Shown: piece after piece, positions 1 through 10,559 of the stretch
Layout: every line of letters starts with the position of its first letter
How positions within the stretch are numbered: the stretch's first letter is position 1
Source: Sciurus carolinensis
Lineage: Eukaryota > Chordata > Mammalia > Rodentia > Sciuridae
DNA: 64,000 bases
Assembly (NCBI RefSeq): GCF_902686445.1
Contig: NC_062224.1
Location: 19,819,123-19,883,122, forward strand
Reading direction: 5' to 3'
Made by a program: the position numbers and the translations under genes
The notes under the pieces: generated by a model
Databases searched by the model: none
What the model saw: the letters and a program-made list of their open reading frames with translations, nothing else
What the model was told of the DNA's origin: nothing

Positions 1-14
1 CTGTATTTTCATGG

Positions 15-76
15 CATATATATATATAATATATATAAAACATATATATATATAACTTATATATATATATATATAA
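15..76. repeat. (TA)n AT-rich simple repeat
   Basis: Alternating TA runs broken by short AAAA and ACTT interruptions. An ordinary AT microsatellite, probably length-variable between individuals. Confidence 0.9.
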
Positions 77-77
77 A

Positions 78-211
78 ACCTAGGTATTATATGTAATCTA
101 GAGATGATTTAAAGTATAGAGGAGGAGGCATATAGATTATATACAAATATAAGAGAATTAGGTATCCTTGGATTTGAGTATCCTGCCACAGATGTTTAGG
201 GATGACTGTAT
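78..211. mobile_element. Tigger/pogo-type MER DNA-transposon relic
   Basis: The run from TAGGTATTATATGTAATCTA through GAGATGATTTAAAGTATA to the closing GATGACTGTA follows the same order as the relics at about 9182-9490 and 30625-30838, all written in the same direction. It matches my memory of the non-autonomous Tigger/MER consensus with the TTATATAAAATGGCATAGTA block. Diverged and non-coding. Confidence 0.5.
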
Positions 212-524
212 TTAAGCCAAATGAATGATACAATGATTATCATGTACTCACTGTTCAGCTTTAACAATTATCAACTCATGACTTACCTTTTTAATTTAAA
301 TATGTCTATCTATATCTTCCCCCAATAGATAATTTTTAGACAAATATTATTTTTTCATAAATAGTACATAGCTCTATTGATACCATAACCAAAATATTAC
401 TATATCTATAGAGGTGTGTGTGTTTAAAATAAATTATCCACTGAACTAGGCTCAGTCACAGCAGATTTATTCTTCCAATAAATCATTCTAAAAACTTATA
501 GTTCAGCCTTGTTATGATTTAAAT
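212..524. other. Unassigned AT-rich stretch
   Basis: No open frame of note and no repeat I recognise; contains several AATAAA-like strings with no gene context. Confidence 0.5.
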
Positions 525-940
525 AGAAGAGACCCCTCATAAGTTTATATGTGAGATAATGCAAAGATTTTTCAGAGGTGAAATGATTAGATTATGAGAG
601 TATTAACCCATCAGGGGATTAAGCCACTGATAGGGATTAACTGAGCCATAACCGTAGGCAGTACGCAGGGAGGGCGTGACTGGAGAAAGTAGGTCACTGG
701 GGGTATGCCTTTGGGGTTTAGATTTTGTCCTTGGTGAGCGGATCTTTCTCTGCTTTGTGGTCCTGAGTTACTTTCCTCTGTCATACCCTTTGGGCACAAT
801 GTTCCACCTCATTTTGGGCTGACAGCCATGGCTGATCATGGACTGAATCTTTGAAACTGTGAGCCAAAGTAAACTTTTCCTCCTTTAAGTTGTTCTTGTC
901 AGGTGTTTTGGTCCCAGTGAGGCAAAGCTAACTAAACAAC
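525..940 (+). mobile_element. MaLR-type LTR (ERVL-MaLR), plus strand
   Basis: The block AGAGGTGAAATGATTAGATT, then TATGAGAG, and the 3' end with GAAACTGTGAGCCAAAGTAAAC, TTGTTCTTGTCAGGTGTTTTGG and GCTAACTAAACA are hallmarks of MaLR LTR 3' regions, polyadenylation region included. The left edge is approximate. No internal or coding sequence follows, so this is a solo LTR or fragment. Confidence 0.7.
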
Positions 941-1539
941 CCTCTCACAAGACTTCAAACCGATACTTCAACTGTACCACATTTCCAATTTTAATAGCAC
1001 TAACCAATTAGAGCTTCTCTCTCTCTTAATACAATATTTATATGGAAAGCCTTTGTCCCACTGACTCTACTTTCTTAAAAATGACACAAATGATTTTTTA
1101 AATATCCCAATATTTGAAAGCAAAGTGATGCAATGATGATGATGATGGTGGTGATGATGATAAAACTAATCTAGCACTAACATGTTCCGAGAACTATTCC
1201 ATAATCCAGAGCCGATATCAAAACATTTAGGCCCAGTACAGCATTGATGCACAGCCATGAGAAGAGATGAGGCTGTAAAAACCCTCTGAATGAAGCAGTG
1301 TAGATATCCACCCTGCAGGGTGAGTGCTTAATTATCCCACTTTACCCTCGACAGTAATTTTGGATTTATCACACAGAAAATCTGACATAATGACATCTCC
1401 TTGCTAAATTTTCCTATCATATATTTTCTTCTTTCCCAATTTTAAGAAGGAAAAGTGATATTCTCCCTCTCTTTTGAAACACAAAAGCTTCCCTGAGCTC
1501 TAGTTACTGAATACATTCAATAGCAATTTCAAGTTTTAA
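941..1539. other. Unassigned sequence
   Basis: Mixed-composition sequence between two LTRs. Apart from the GAT-rich tract inside it, nothing is recognised on either strand. Confidence 0.4.
1132..1161. repeat. (GAT)n / (GGT) microsatellite
   Basis: About ten consecutive ATG/GAT triplets with two GGT variants. Simple repeat, not coding. Confidence 0.85.
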
Positions 1540-1544
1540 GTTTG

Positions 1545-2091
1545 TGTGATGGGCTGACAGATCTGGTTCCATGAGAATGTTACAAGTCAGACTACGAGGG
1601 AATTGACTAAACAGACTCCATTTTGCTCTGAGACTCCATGTTATGTAGGAAACAAGTTTCTTCCATGGGAATACCCCGCCTCTGTACCCATCATTAGTTA
1701 CTTGGTGTGACGTGTTTAACAAGATAAAATGACAGTTCCTATGTAATGAAAAATTCCTCTCTTTTGATCTCTATTGCTCCTAACCAGTGTACCATGTAGT
1801 AGTAATTGTGTGGTTGTTAGTAACCATTCTTTAGTTTGTACCTAGGTGACCCACTCCCCACTTCCCCCTCTGTCGATGATCTCATGATGTTAATGTGTAA
1901 ATTTCAAATCATAGCAACAGACACTTATGATTGATGTATAAGAACCTCTACAACCCTGTGGTAGGGGCTGTTCTCCCAATAGCCATTTTTGGGGCATTGT
2001 GTGAGACAGTCAGCCGGCCGGTTTAATAAAGACTCTCAGATTTAGACTTCTCAGTGGTGATTGGTCTGTTCTTATGTTGTGCCCCACAACA
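1545..2091 (+). mobile_element. Solo retroviral LTR, copy 1, with 5-bp target duplication
   Basis: Begins TGTGATGGG and ends CCCCACAACA, the TG...CA ends expected of an LTR. It is flanked by GTTTG at 1540-1544 and 2092-2096, a perfect 5-bp target-site duplication. A TATAAG box lies at 1937-1942 and an AATAAA signal at 2025-2030, followed by the R/U5-like 3' part. A related copy lies reversed at 49539-50102. No gag, pol or env sequence lies beside it, so the provirus body was lost by LTR-LTR recombination. I do not assign a named family. Confidence 0.85.
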
Positions 2092-2096
2092 GTTTG

Positions 2097-2411
2097 CACA
2101 TCGTATATTAAAGGAGGCACATTTGACTTGCTATGAGATATGTTAATTTTCTGGATCACCCTATCTGGCTTCCAGTGGAGGAGGCATCTTGTAGAAGCAT
2201 GGGAAGGGAAAATCGAGTTGGCCAGGAGGGACCAGTGCACTTGGAACAGAGAGACATGCGAATCCAAGGAAGCCACTAGGTAAATGCTCTGAATCAGACC
2301 ACATAAGGTAGGCAGGTGAGCACCAGGTACAGAAGTGACAGGTAAGGTATAGTTCTAGGTCTATGTGGGCAGGTCTGAGAGTCAAGGAGGTAAAAAAATA
2401 AATTAAAAAAT
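2097..2411. other. Unassigned sequence 3' of the solo LTR
   Basis: Begins with the right copy of the GTTTG duplication. Short frames on both strands (for example on the minus strand near 2161-2385) show no recognisable domain and no codon continuity. Confidence 0.4.
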
Positions 2412-2476
2412 GACTGGGGATGTAGCTCAGTGGTAAAATGCCCTGGGTTCAATCCCCAGTATCACACAAAAACAGA
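2412..2476 (+). mobile_element. ID SINE with internal deletion
   Basis: GGGGATGTAGCTCAGTGG (pol III A-box region) is joined directly to CCCTGGGTTCAATCCCCAG (B-box region). About 20 bases of the ID core between them are missing. The 3' end is short and A-rich. Confidence 0.9.
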
Positions 2477-3022
2477 AAGCTGGTAAAAAGGATCCTGCTG
2501 TTGATGGGGTGTTCTCCTAAACCATTAAACTTGGAAAAGCATTAAAATGATGAAGAATAGAATCTTGGAAGGAAATGCGACAACCATGAGTCAGAAAAAC
2601 CCACTGAGCCCTCAGACTTTAGCTTCTCAGCGTATACACACCACTGATAGACAGTGGGCCAGGGACACACCAGAGTGAATCACCACCCAAGACGGAAATA
2701 ACTCAAAACAGCAGCACATCCTCGTGGCTTCTCCTGAAACTGCCCCTACGTTCATCTGGTAAAAGTACTCCCCTCTGCCCTTTCATTCCTTTCCCTCAGA
2801 GTCCGCTATTGAATTATTAGAAGGCTCACATCAAAACTGTGCTGTAAATCTAGAGTCATAATGAAATATGCTTCTGAATGAGTCGCAGTTCAAAAGACAT
2901 TTCACATAAAGGCTATTTTTAACATAAATTTGTATTAATCGGTAAATTCAATCATCTTACAGGATTGTTCTCCTTGCATTCTTCATTTTTGGAATAAACA
3001 AACAAGGTTCAAACAGGTATTA
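2477..3022. other. Unassigned sequence
   Basis: Moderate GC content. No repeat family or splice-flanked open frame recognised. Confidence 0.4.
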
Positions 3023-3023
3023 T

Positions 3024-3054
<31 letters not shown>

Positions 3055-3229
3055 CACACACACACACACAGAGACATAAATATATATACACACACACTTA
3101 AATATATATATACACACAAATATATATAATATACATATTATATATATTTATAATATATACAATATACATATATATTATACATATTTATATATATATTTGT
3201 GTGTGTGTATTCATATTCTCTCTCTCTTT

Positions 3230-3264
<35 letters not shown>
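3023..3264. repeat. Compound (TA)n / (CA)n / (TC)n microsatellite
   Basis: A 240-bp patchwork of TA, TATATACACACA, ATATTATATA, GTGTGTG, CTCTCTCT and a terminal CA run. The plus-strand open frame that starts inside it, at 3197, is a translation of the repeat and is not a gene. Confidence 0.95.
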
Positions 3265-3266
<2 letters not shown>

Positions 3267-3740
3267 AGAAAGCAGGGCTGTGCATGTTAATATGTGTGGT
3301 ATTTTCCAAAGGTCAAGCGAAAGAGAGAGAACACCCAGCCCTGAGAGCCAAAAGTGTTACTGGGGTCAGTGTGGGGCGGGGAGCCCTAGTGAGGCAACTT
3401 ATTGCAAAACAAATGCTGTTGACTGGGTGGAGTCAAAATCCTTTCATGGGTATGTCATTTCTGAGTTCATTTTGTGTTTTGGGGAGAAAAACAAATTGCT
3501 GATTGAAGGAGAATTGGAATAGTACTTTACCAGATAGATTTTGTTGTTCTCCTCTTTGGGGAGAGGTGATGGGTGGGATGGGAGAAGCTGTGAATTCAGG
3601 CCAAGCCCTGCCTTGTACTCCCTGAACAAGGAAATTTCCCCTAATGCTCAATGTTTCCAAAGTCTCAAGTTTCTAGGCCTCAAACATTTTCTCTTGTCCA
3701 CCTCAATAAACTTTGAAAATACATACTTTAGAAACCCATA
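3265..3740. other. Unassigned sequence
   Basis: Several overlapping frames of 60-100 codons occur on both strands, but none has a recognisable domain, and they contradict each other in frame and strand. Confidence 0.4.
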
Positions 3741-3826
3741 GACTGGAGGTGTAGCTTAGTGGTAAAGGGCTTGCCTGTCATGAAGGGGGCCCTGGGTCGG
3801 ATTCCCAGCATGACACACAAAATCTA
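3741..3826 (+). mobile_element. ID SINE
   Basis: GGTGTAGCTTAGTGGTAAAG (A box), GCTTGCCTGTCATGAAGG and GCCCTGGGTCGGATTCCCAG (degraded B box). Full-length core with about a dozen substitutions. Confidence 0.9.
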
Positions 3827-4009
3827 TCCTAAGTATTCTGACATATATATTTGATGGAACACCTGTATATGTGAACCTCACATAGTTAATTAGGTTTGGA
3901 GACAGGTTTTATTCTCTTTTAGATTAGCAACCCCAGCCATGATTTTGGACCAAGATCAGGGTAGCCCTTATCCTACCTGTCAGAGTAGCTGGCCTAAAAG
4001 CAGCCAGTT

Positions 4010-4640
4010 CTATGTCCCACTGGCATTTCCAACCAAGTAAGTCCAACTCAATAATTCCTTCCTATCCATGCTCCGCCCACATGCCCTAACTTGGTTAACC
4101 GTCATTCATCACTCATTCGTCTGATTTAGAAACTTTAGTATAGTTCTTTCTTTGCTCTTCCCATTTTTTTTCCATCCTGTGAGTCAGGAAATCCTGTTGA
4201 TTTTTCCTGTGGAGGGCTTCTCCTTTATTTTCCCTGTCAGCCTTAGATGAGACCTTCGTCAGCTCCTCCAGCCTCTCTGACACCACATCAATTCTCACCA
4301 CCACCACCCTGGCTGCAAACTTCAAATATGAATGTGAACCGGTCCCTCTCCTGTTTGAAAACCCTCCATGGCTGACCGTGAGGAAGTGGAGAGAACTCAG
4401 GTGCTCACATGTCTTTCAAAGTCCTTCATAATTTGCTCAAATCTACTTTTCAACTCCAGTCATTTGGGGCCACTGATATATATATATATATTTTTTTTTT
4501 CATTCTCTGTTTAAAACCTTTGCATCCTTGAATATGCTATTCCCTTAATGTAATATCCTCTGTGCATGTTTCCTTCATAAATGCTGCCTATCAATCAAAA
4601 TTCAGCTTTTATGTCAAGACTTCAACAGTGTCTTCATATC
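4010..4640 (+). mobile_element. L2 LINE 3' relic
   Basis: Ordered blocks match the L2 3' region: GAAATCCTGTTGATTTTTCC, CACCACCACCCTGG, AAACCCTCCATGGCTGACC, TGTCTTTCAAAGTCCTTCAT, then a degraded tail with TCAGCTTTTATGTCAAGACTT. Old and non-coding. It is interrupted by a short TA/T tract near 4480-4500. Confidence 0.55.
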
Positions 4641-4724
4641 CAGTAGAGAGAGACATTTGCTATCCATTGCTCCTAGCAAACTTATGAGTGAATCCTGGCC
4701 CCAGAAACCACCTCAATAAGGTAT

Positions 4725-4850
4725 TGAACCTCCTTTAACCTGAGTTTTAGAGTGTTTATCTGTAAAGTGAGAGAATAATGCATCATTCATAGGACTTTTG
4801 TATCATTTATATGAAATAACATATGGTGCTTGGCATAAGTACTCAATCAT
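4725..4850 (+). mobile_element. MIR SINE relic
   Basis: AACCTGAGTTTTAGAGTGTT, ATCTGTAAAGTGAGAGAATAAT and GGTGCTTGGCATAAGTACTC follow the MIR core order (CTCAGTTTCCTCATCTGTAA ... GTGCCTGGCA). Confidence 0.55.
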
Positions 4851-4964
4851 AGCCTTTACCATGTGGAATCATGCTAATTTTGTTACTGTGTTAGAATCTC
4901 TTATAAAACTGGGAAATGTTATCATGTAAGGATCAGATCTTGTTGATCTTTGTGTTAAAAAATG

Positions 4965-5080
4965 CTTTGTTGAAAGCTCAGAGAGATTAAGTAACTTCCC
5001 AGATGAATGGTAAGAACTGGGGCCAGAGCCCAGGTCACAAACTGCATGGAGATGCTTTCCAAGGCTCCACTGGCCATATT
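4965..5080 (-). mobile_element. MIR SINE relic, antisense
   Basis: CAGAGAGATTAAGTAACTTCCC and GAACTGGGGCCAGAGCCCAGG are the reverse complement of the MIR core (GGGCAAGTCACTTAACCTCT) and its 5' region. Confidence 0.55.
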
Positions 5081-5171
5081 CTGCACATGGTTCCTGTTGT
5101 ATTGCATCAGATATGATGGACAGTCCCTAGAGCCCTCCAAGTGTCACAAGTGACATTTCCTGTCACCATCA

Positions 5172-5360
5172 GGGCAAGTACCAGAGACTGAACCCAGGCC
5201 TCACACACCTCAGGCAAGTGCTCTACCACTGAGCAACCTCTCCAGCCCTGTTTATTTTTTATTTTGAGACAGGATCTCACTAAATTGCCTAGGCTGACCT
5301 TCAACGTGCGATCCTCCTGTCTCAGCATTCCCAGTGGGAGGCTGTGTCACTGTGCCTGGC
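5172..5360 (-). mobile_element. B1-dID composite SINE, antisense
   Basis: The left part is an antisense ID (TGAACCCAGGCCTC, GCTCTACCACTGAGCAACC, TCTCCAGCCC). The right part is an antisense B1 (GAGACAGGATCTCACTAAAT, GCGATCCTCCTGTCTCAGC, ending GTGCCTGGC). Such composites are characteristic of squirrel genomes. Confidence 0.92.
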
Positions 5361-6673
5361 TTCAGAAAGTGTTCCTCTAAGCTGCCTTCACAGCTCTAGG
5401 TTTGTGAAACTTCACTCACTCTATCAACATTATTTCTCTTTATCTGGTGCTTTCCGAGTGGCATTTATAAGATACATTTTGGTTGGGAAACACAAAGGTT
5501 TCATTGGGGTTACATCTATTCAGGTCCGAATTGGTTTTCAAACTGAAAGTTTTAGTTGTTTTGAGAAAAATTCTAATCATCACCATGCAACACAAGTGGC
5601 ATTACCAGTGACTTTCCTTTTCCATACCATTCTGACGTCAATTAATACTTCAAGTGATAAATCAATGAACCATTATTTAATAAATAAAAACAACTCATGT
5701 TTTCTTAGTTGTTCCTTTATTCCAATCATATATTTAATTAATTTTAACTCCATAAACATAGTTTAGTTATACCATAATAGACCAGATTGTCTGTGTCACA
5801 TTAATAAATATAATATGGAATACATTTATGTGGGTTTTTCTATTTACATAAAATTATATGTAATATATGCATTGGGTTTCAAAGTAGAGAATAAATTTGG
5901 GGCATGTGTATTTGATGGTTTTACATGTGCTTATATAAATTTGCTAATCTGTAAGAACAATAATGAAGACACAAAAATGAATACACACATAAGCATGTTC
6001 AAGTACTGCTGTGTTATATATGTAATGATTTCTGGCTATGAACTGAATTTTGAGCACAATAGTATTAGATGAAGGGTTTGAAACTAAAATATTTTTGTAA
6101 AAACATTTAATATATTAAATAAAATATATGATAAATTTTCATGTAAGAAGAATTTTTTCATAAAACAGAAATCACTTAAAAAGATGGAGTACTTTTCATT
6201 TTGATTTTCTTAAAAAAAAAGTGGTCCTAACAACTTCAGCAAACACTCAAAAGCTTGGTAAGATTTTGTTTTCTCTTGTGATTGTCAAATTTTGGCTTTA
6301 TAGAAATGATGTATCTAGCGGCAGCAAGCACCGACATAACAAATAAATGTTATTTACATTTTTATAATGAAGCTTATCTCAAAAATTCCACTTTTCCATA
6401 ACACCAGATTAAGATATCACAAACCCAGGGGTGGTGTCAGCTCATCTGAATGGTGGCAAAGCTCATCTTTTTAGCTGTGCCTGTAGTTAGGCATAGCTTT
6501 TTCTTGGACTGAGGTATGTACAACAATAATAGGATGAAAATTTTAGAACAGTAAGAATTAAAAGACAAAATACTTGTGAGTAGAAGTTTTTAAATAAAAG
6601 CATGGGGGATGTGGATTATAAATATGACTTTGCAATCACAAGTCACAAAGAAGCACAGGCAGGATAGATTGGT
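5361..6673. other. Unassigned AT-rich stretch (about 1.3 kb)
   Basis: Strongly AT-rich with runs such as AATATATTAAATAAAATATATG near 6107. Open frames at 5344-5766 and 5815-6072 have low-complexity Phe/Ile/Asn/Tyr composition with no domain, so I do not call them genes. Confidence 0.4.
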
Positions 6674-6766
6674 CATATATATATATATATATATTCGCAT
6701 ACATATATATAAATATGTGAATATACATATATGTGAATATATAAATATATTCACATATATATATTT
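6674..6766. repeat. (TA)n / ATATTCACAT simple repeat
   Basis: A TA run followed by imperfect ATATGTGAATATA-type units that form short inverted repeats. Confidence 0.9.
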
Positions 6767-6898
6767 TTTGGTACTCCCCAGTACTTTGTATTTTATTTAG
6801 AGACAGGGTCTCAATGAGTTGCTTAGCGCCTCGACATTGCTGAGGCTGACTTTGAACTCCTGATCATCCTGTCAGCCTCCTAAGCCACTGGGATTAAT
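6767..6898 (-). mobile_element. B1-dID SINE, antisense, truncated
   Basis: GGTACTCCCCAGTACTTTG marks a short ID remnant. B1 antisense blocks follow: AGAGACAGGGTCTCAATGAG, TGAGGCTGACTTTGAACTCC and CACTGGGATTA. The ID core is largely deleted. Confidence 0.88.
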
Positions 6899-7029
6899 AT
6901 TTTCTTGGGGCAGTTGCTATCTATCTGCAGAGAAGCCCCCACTCTGTTGATTGTGTGCATGGCTGTGGGTTGAGGGGAAAGGAACCAGCCATTCCCTCTA
7001 CCCAACTGATGTTGATGACAATGACAGCT

Positions 7030-7200
7030 AGTGAGTATTAACTGTTCTCATTCTCTTCCAGGCCCTGTCCTGTTACTATACATGAACTGACTGATTAAAG
7101 CTGTCCTCACTCCCTGAGCAGAACACTTAAATTCCATGTTGTACGGATGAGAAACCCAGGCACCCAGAGGTTAAGTAGATTGACCAAACCCTGTAAGACT
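7030..7200 (-). mobile_element. MIR SINE relic, antisense
   Basis: Blocks such as GGATGAGAAACCCAGGCACCCAGAGGTTAAG and the upstream CAGGCCCTGTCC reproduce the antisense MIR core (ATGAGGAAACTGAGGC ... AGAGGTTAAGTAACTTGCCC). Confidence 0.6.
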
Positions 7201-8472
7201 TCCTGTATGGGTTTTCCATAACTGTACATCTCCTTGTCAATATGACAAGCATTAAGTATCAAGACTTTATCTATATACTGTCTTTCCATTGTGACTATGG
7301 CTAAAGAAAAATCATTGCATCCTAGCACTGAGACTCTAATTATTTTTACTCTATAGGGGAGCAGTGTTTTGAGTCTCTAATTAGCTCACCAGAGCCAAAT
7401 TATAACGAGAGTTAATGAGAAATAAGGTTAAAAAATCTGAGACTCTCTCCGTATCAATTTACTTTGATTTAAAAATTATTTTTGTTTTAAAAAAATCTAG
7501 ATAGTAATATTTTTTTCAAGAAAAAAAAATCAACACATTACAACAACAGATTGCACAGAGGAGAAAAACTTTTAAAGAATATGCTCACGAAAGGGATCAT
7601 ACTTGTATGGAATATAATACTGTAGAATTCAGACAATCAAATGCTGAAATGTTCTGAAATTGCTAGGGTAAAAAGTGATCGGAAAATAATGTAAAATATT
7701 GAATTTTCTCTGATTCCTTCAGTGTAGCATTTTTTTTCAAAATGCAATGAAAGACTTTATCAAGAGGAAGTGGTTGACAGAATAACCTGGTTAAGGTCGT
7801 TGCAATGTTTGGGGGTGGAGGCAGGGGAAGCCTAAAAACAGGAAATAGAAGTATCTCTAAAATTACACATAACATCAAATTAATTCACTGACAAAGAACT
7901 AAGACGAAAAAATCACTTGGGCCTACTCAACCAGCTTTTCCCATTTCTGAGATCAGTGAAGATCTTAATAAATAGGTTACCAAGTGGTTACTGAGTTAAT
8001 AGGACAATCACAATGGACATAGATGATCAATACAGCATAACAGAACAATCAGTCACAAAGGAAATTAGTATGGACATTGCAGCTACGCATATGTGTAGCT
8101 ATGTAAAAGGATTTGCAAGACAACAGACTTCTTTTGCAAGTGATGTTGTCATGGCAGAAGTTAGAAAAAAAGTAAAAGAAAAAGTAAAAAGCAAAAGCAA
8201 AAGAGTCATCATGAAATGACATGATTGCTTTCAGTAATTTAAAAAACACTGAGGTGATGCTGAAAATCTTAGAATTTGGAATGGGGTAAACACATGCATG
8301 CGCGTGCACACACATGAGCTGAACTATCACATTTTTCTAAAGGATGACTTTTAGATGTACTTATTTCCCAAATGCTTTGATTTTGCCTGAATGCAAGGTG
8401 GGGGGAGGGGTAGAGTGGGGCACTGTGCTAAGTCAAGCTTCCGGGTTGGTAGGAAGTAGATGACTCAATAAG
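7201..8472. other. Unassigned sequence (about 1.3 kb)
   Basis: AT-rich single-copy-looking DNA. A plus-strand frame at 8013-8219 ends in a Lys-rich run caused by an AAAGTAAAAGAAAAAG tract and has no family resemblance. Confidence 0.4.
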
Positions 8473-8664
8473 ACCTGGAAATAGTGGTGCAAGCCTGTAA
8501 CCTCAGCTACTTGGGAGACTGAGGTAGGAGGCTTGCAAGTTCCAGGATGACTTGGGCAACTTAGCAAGACCCTGTCTCAAAAGGAAAGGGCTAGAGGTGT
8601 AGGTCAGAGGTAGAGCCCTTGCCTAGGATGTACGGAGGCCCTGGGTTCAACTCCCAGTTCCAAT
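8473..8664 (+). mobile_element. B1-dID composite SINE
   Basis: B1 half: AATAGTGGTGCAAGCCTGTAA, CTACTTGGGAGACTGAGG, AGCAAGACCCTGTCTCAAAA. ID half: GGCTAGAGGTGTAGGTCAGA, GCCCTTGCCTAGGATG, CCCTGGGTTCAACTCCCAG. Confidence 0.93.
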
Positions 8665-9181
8665 AATGTTCTAACACAGCTCAGAAGTAAGACAGCATGT
8701 GATACAGGGAATGTGAGGTCAGGTCATAAGAACACAATCTTCTCATATCCTTCAGGGTGGCTTTTCTCTTTCTCTGGGAGACAAGTTGTAGACCAGTTTC
8801 ACTTGGATAAACGGGCTAGAAAGAGCCCTCCTCACATTGAAATTTTTCTTAAGTTCCCTTTTTATTCTATTTTGTCTCTATAAGGAAAGGGGAACCATTT
8901 TTGTATTCAGGATCAACTATGACATAAAACCAAACTGAAAACATAATTTAGGGTTTCCTGAAGAAACAAAATAGAAAATATTCCATTCACATACTTTAAA
9001 TGAACTCTACAGACATTAATTTTCATGAACAAAGCTCCTGAGAATAATTAAGTGTATTCATTGTCCCCTGCTTGTCTATTTTCTTTTGAATCTACTCCAG
9101 CTTTTGTCCCTACTATGTCACAAAACTGTTTGGATCAATGGTTAATTCTTAGTCAGCATTTTACATACCATTTAACAATAC
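8665..9181. other. Unassigned sequence
   Basis: No repeat family or credible exon recognised. Confidence 0.4.
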
Positions 9182-9490
9182 GGATTGCTCCCTCCATATA
9201 CAGGGGTCCCACATCCTCAGATTCAACCAACTGCAGCTCAAAAATGTTTGGTAAAAAATCAAGTCTGTACTGAATGTGTACAGACTGCTTTTTCTTGTCA
9301 TTATTCCCTAAACAACATAACAACTATTTACATAGCATTTACATTGTATTAGGTATTATAAATAATCTAGAGATGATTTAAAATACACAGGAGGATGTAT
9401 GTAGGTTATATGCAAATACTGTACCATTTTATATAAGAGCCTTGAGCACCCTTAGTTTTTTATTCCATAGGTGCCCTGGAACCTATCCTC
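9182..9490. mobile_element. Tigger/pogo-type MER DNA-transposon relic
   Basis: Runs from CTCCATATACAGGGGTCCCAC and TTCAACCAACTGCAGCTCAA through TCTGTACTGAATGTGTACAGA, ATTATTCCCTAAACAA and TAATCTAGAGATGATTTAAA to TTTTATATAAGAGCCTTGAGC and GGTGCCCTGGAACC. These are the successive landmarks of a Tigger-like non-autonomous element. It is the most complete of three same-direction copies in the window. Confidence 0.65.
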
Positions 9491-9600
9491 CATGAGTACT
9501 TTCTGTACTTTCTTCAGTTGGCTTTCCTGACAAATTTCTTTCCTGCTTTCCTTCCTCACAGAGCTAATTTACCTTGAAGGTAATAAAGTTTAAATTTCAG

Positions 9601-9982
9601 GGCTCCTTATATGCAGAGACAGTACTACCTCTACATCCCCTGGATTCTAGCATGATGAATCTCATGGACATCGACTTTCTCTGATTCCAAGGAGAAGATC
9701 TAAAGGAGATCCTACATGGGGTCACCTTGAGACAGGCTTTGCGACACTTTATATGACTCCTGGGACCTGCCTAGCAGCTGGAATGGGGTGTATTTTGGCT
9801 GTGTGGTCCTGGCTGAGCTGACCAGTGGCTGTCTGACCTATAAGCCATCGGTGCCAGGCCAGGTTTAGTGAGAGCAAAGGCTGTGGTTCTTTGAAGTCTT
9901 GCCCGAGGAAGAAATCACAGAGGAAGTTACAGATGAGGCCTTACCATGGAGAGATGCCAGTCTAAGGAAACTTCTCTTCTAA
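9601..9982 (+). pseudogene. Possible broken coding remnant, family not recognised
   Basis: Frame 1 is open from 9601 to 9753 except for TGA at 9682-9684. Frame 2 then runs from 9743 to a TAA at 9980-9982, broken only by adjacent TAG TGA at 9866-9871. The two parts join if one frameshift is assumed near 9742. The predicted end is acidic then basic and finishes in ALPWRDASLRKLLF. A pyrimidine-rich acceptor-like tract with CACAG lies just upstream (9560-9580). Local GC is higher than the flanks. I recognise no protein family, and chance openness remains possible. Confidence 0.25.
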
Positions 9983-10223
9983 ACTATAAATCATAAAAAC
10001 TAATTTTGAGCAACCATGCTGGAGGAATGACTAAATTACCTCTTACCTCTACAGAAAATTGTATTTCAAATTCATTCACATAGGAAAGAATGTATAGCTA
10101 AAAAAAAATGTAGAAAACATGTTAGTTCTTAAGTAATACAATTAAGAACGTTGCCTTTATAGATATTTATGGTATTTGTTGGTTTTAAAAAATTCATCCT
10201 GTGTTCTGATTTTCTATTTTAAA

Positions 10224-10357
10224 AAATATTTTCAGTGATAGATGGAAACAATACCTTTATTTTATTTGTTTATTTTTTAATGTGCTGCTGAGGATTGAAC
10301 CCAGTGCCTCAACATGCTAGGCAGGTCCTTTACCACTGAGCCACAACCCCGTGGCCC
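10224..10357 (-). mobile_element. ID SINE with conserved 3' extension, antisense
   Basis: Antisense ID core (GGATTGAACCCAGTGCCTCA, TTTACCACTGAGCCACAACCCC) preceded by CAGTGATAGATGG and ATACCTTTATTTTATTTG. The latter is the reverse complement of the unusual tail AAATAAAGGTATTGTGTCCATC shared with copies at 20557, 49056 and 60161. Confidence 0.85.
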
Positions 10358-10396
10358 CATGATTTCCTTTCTTGCTCTAAATATTTTATTTACTTT

Positions 10397-10477
10397 TTGG
10401 GAGAATTTGGGAACGGAACCCAGGGCCTCATGCATGCTAAGCACATGCTTTACCACTGAGCTATGCCCCCTGTCTCT
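10397..10477 (-). mobile_element. ID SINE, antisense
   Basis: AACGGAACCCAGGGCCTCAT, GCATGCTAAGCACATGCTTT and ACCACTGAGCTATGCCCCC. Lies about 40 bp from the preceding SINE in the same orientation but lacks the 3' extension, so it is an independent insertion. Confidence 0.9.
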
Positions 10478-10559
10478 AAATATTTAATTTTGTTCTTAAT
10501 TTTTTGTTCATAATTTTGTATTCTTTTTCAAATGAGAGTTTCCCCAAATTGGGTAGGAT

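Noticed and set aside
3197..3502. 101-codon plus-strand frame
   Set aside because: Its N-terminal third is a translated CA/TC microsatellite (Thr-His repeats) and the rest has no family resemblance.
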